Of a stretch of 12,144 nucleotides of DNA, positions 11,898 to 12,144 are shown piece after piece; position 1 is the first letter of the stretch; every line of letters starts with the position of its first letter. The position numbers and the translations under genes are program-made. Below the pieces are notes generated by a model. The model did no database searches. It was given only the letters and a program-made list of their open reading frames with translations, and had not been told where the DNA came from. The stretch is from Oscillospiraceae bacterium (lineage in GTDB: Bacteria > Bacillota > Clostridia > Oscillospirales > UBA929). The stretch spans positions 1 through 12,144 of the forward strand of contig JAISVY010000086.1 in NCBI GenBank assembly GCA_031271325.1, read 5' to 3'.

Positions 11898-11926
11898 TTG
11901 ACACGCATAATAAATTGATGTAGAAT
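11898..11926 (+). promoter_or_regulatory. Strong promoter of the right-edge secreted-protein gene
   Basis: TTGACA (11898-11903) and TAGAAT (11921-11926) are 17 bp apart, in an AT-rich patch. The start site would be near 11933, giving a leader of about 60 nt. The -35 box overlaps the end of the GGGCATGTTG motif (11891-11900) shared with the MITE-like element ends. Confidence 0.8.
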
Positions 11927-11992
11927 ACACATAAATTGCAGGCGTTGTTTTGCGGTATTCGTCAAGCGCTTGTGCCGGAAAGGGTTTATGGT

Positions 11993-12144
11993 ATGAGCAG
12001 AAAGTTTTGGGCATTGATTCTTGCGCTGGCATTGATCATGGTTCCTGCGGCGGCGCAGCGGACGGCGGCGGCCGACCCGGCGGGGGAAACTCCGGTGCTG
12101 ATTAACCAAGTGTACGGGGCGGGCGACCCGATGGACGGCGCTGT
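11993..12144 (+). CDS. Secreted protein, lamin-tail-domain-like N-terminus (partial)
   Basis: The first 50 residues of a gene that continues beyond the window. A signal peptide is clear: basic MSRK, a hydrophobic stretch WALILALALIMVPAAA, and Ala-rich cleavage sites near residues 22-27. The mature part begins with PVLINQVYGAGDPMDGAV, which resembles the opening strand of lamin-tail (LTD) domains found at the start of many secreted bacterial nucleases and cell-surface proteins. The start is ATG 11993 with GGAAAGGG at 11977-11984; the ATG at 11988 is in another frame and stops at once. The domain call rests on a short stretch, and the enzymatic activity, if any, lies outside the window. Confidence 0.72.
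   Translation, partial: MSRKFWALILALALIMVPAAAQRTAAADPAGETPVLINQVYGAGDPMDGA

Noticed and set aside
11588..12109. Overlapping minus-strand frames in the repeat region
   Set aside because: They are formed by repeats (heptamers, family C) and Arg-rich antisense of the secreted-protein gene; no plausible start or domain.

Overview
The window looks like a chromosomal segment of a fairly high-GC Firmicute, most likely a clostridial (Oscillospiraceae/Ruminococcaceae-like) bacterium. The supporting signs are an infC-rpmI-rplT operon with a long attenuator-like leader, a clostridial-type pyrophosphate-dependent phosphofructokinase, a FolT-like ECF transporter S component, strong GGAGG ribosome binding sites, several GTG/TTG starts and a divergent second GyrB/ParE-type subunit. 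This placement is inferred from protein families and gene style; no 16S gene or other species marker is present.

Layout, left to right. Positions 1-445 hold a decayed ISAs1-type transposase fragment. Positions 446-1964 hold an ECF sigma factor and a translationally linked single-pass membrane protein (candidate anti-sigma factor), closed by an intrinsic terminator. Positions 2120-3358 (minus) encode PPi-dependent phosphofructokinase. From 3452 a divergent promoter feeds a leader with a terminator hairpin, then infC (with a rare AUC start), rpmI and rplT. Next come folT and mnmG, which overlap by 4 bp. A convergent HicA/HicB toxin-antitoxin pair (minus) touches the mnmG end. Positions 8442-11168 (minus) form a two-gene unit, a HAD phosphatase followed by a divergent type IIA topoisomerase B subunit, from one strong promoter. 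At the right edge a secreted protein with a lamin-tail-like start runs out of the window.

The most unusual content is non-coding. Several families of short GC-rich dispersed repeats recur. Family A is 67-100 bp, duplicated between rpmI and rplT and found inverted at 11348-11445; a fragment forms the last codons of mnmG. Family B is a core of about 50 bp found twice, each time enclosed by a different pair of inverted repeats (8277-8376 and 11272-11492), which gives MITE-like elements with flanking direct repeats. Family C is a double hairpin whose two copies show a compensatory base-pair change. There are also tandem heptamer arrays (consensus CAATTGA) and a 25-bp GC-rich repeat. These fill almost all of the large intergenic spaces, and in two places appear to supply the -35 box of a neighbouring promoter.

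Functionally the genes are mostly housekeeping: translation initiation and the 50S subunit, tRNA wobble modification, folate uptake and glycolysis. The accessory parts are the sigma/anti-sigma pair, HicAB, the odd topoisomerase subunit and the repeat elements. I see no complete new defence or metabolic system; the repeat network is the best candidate for something undescribed.
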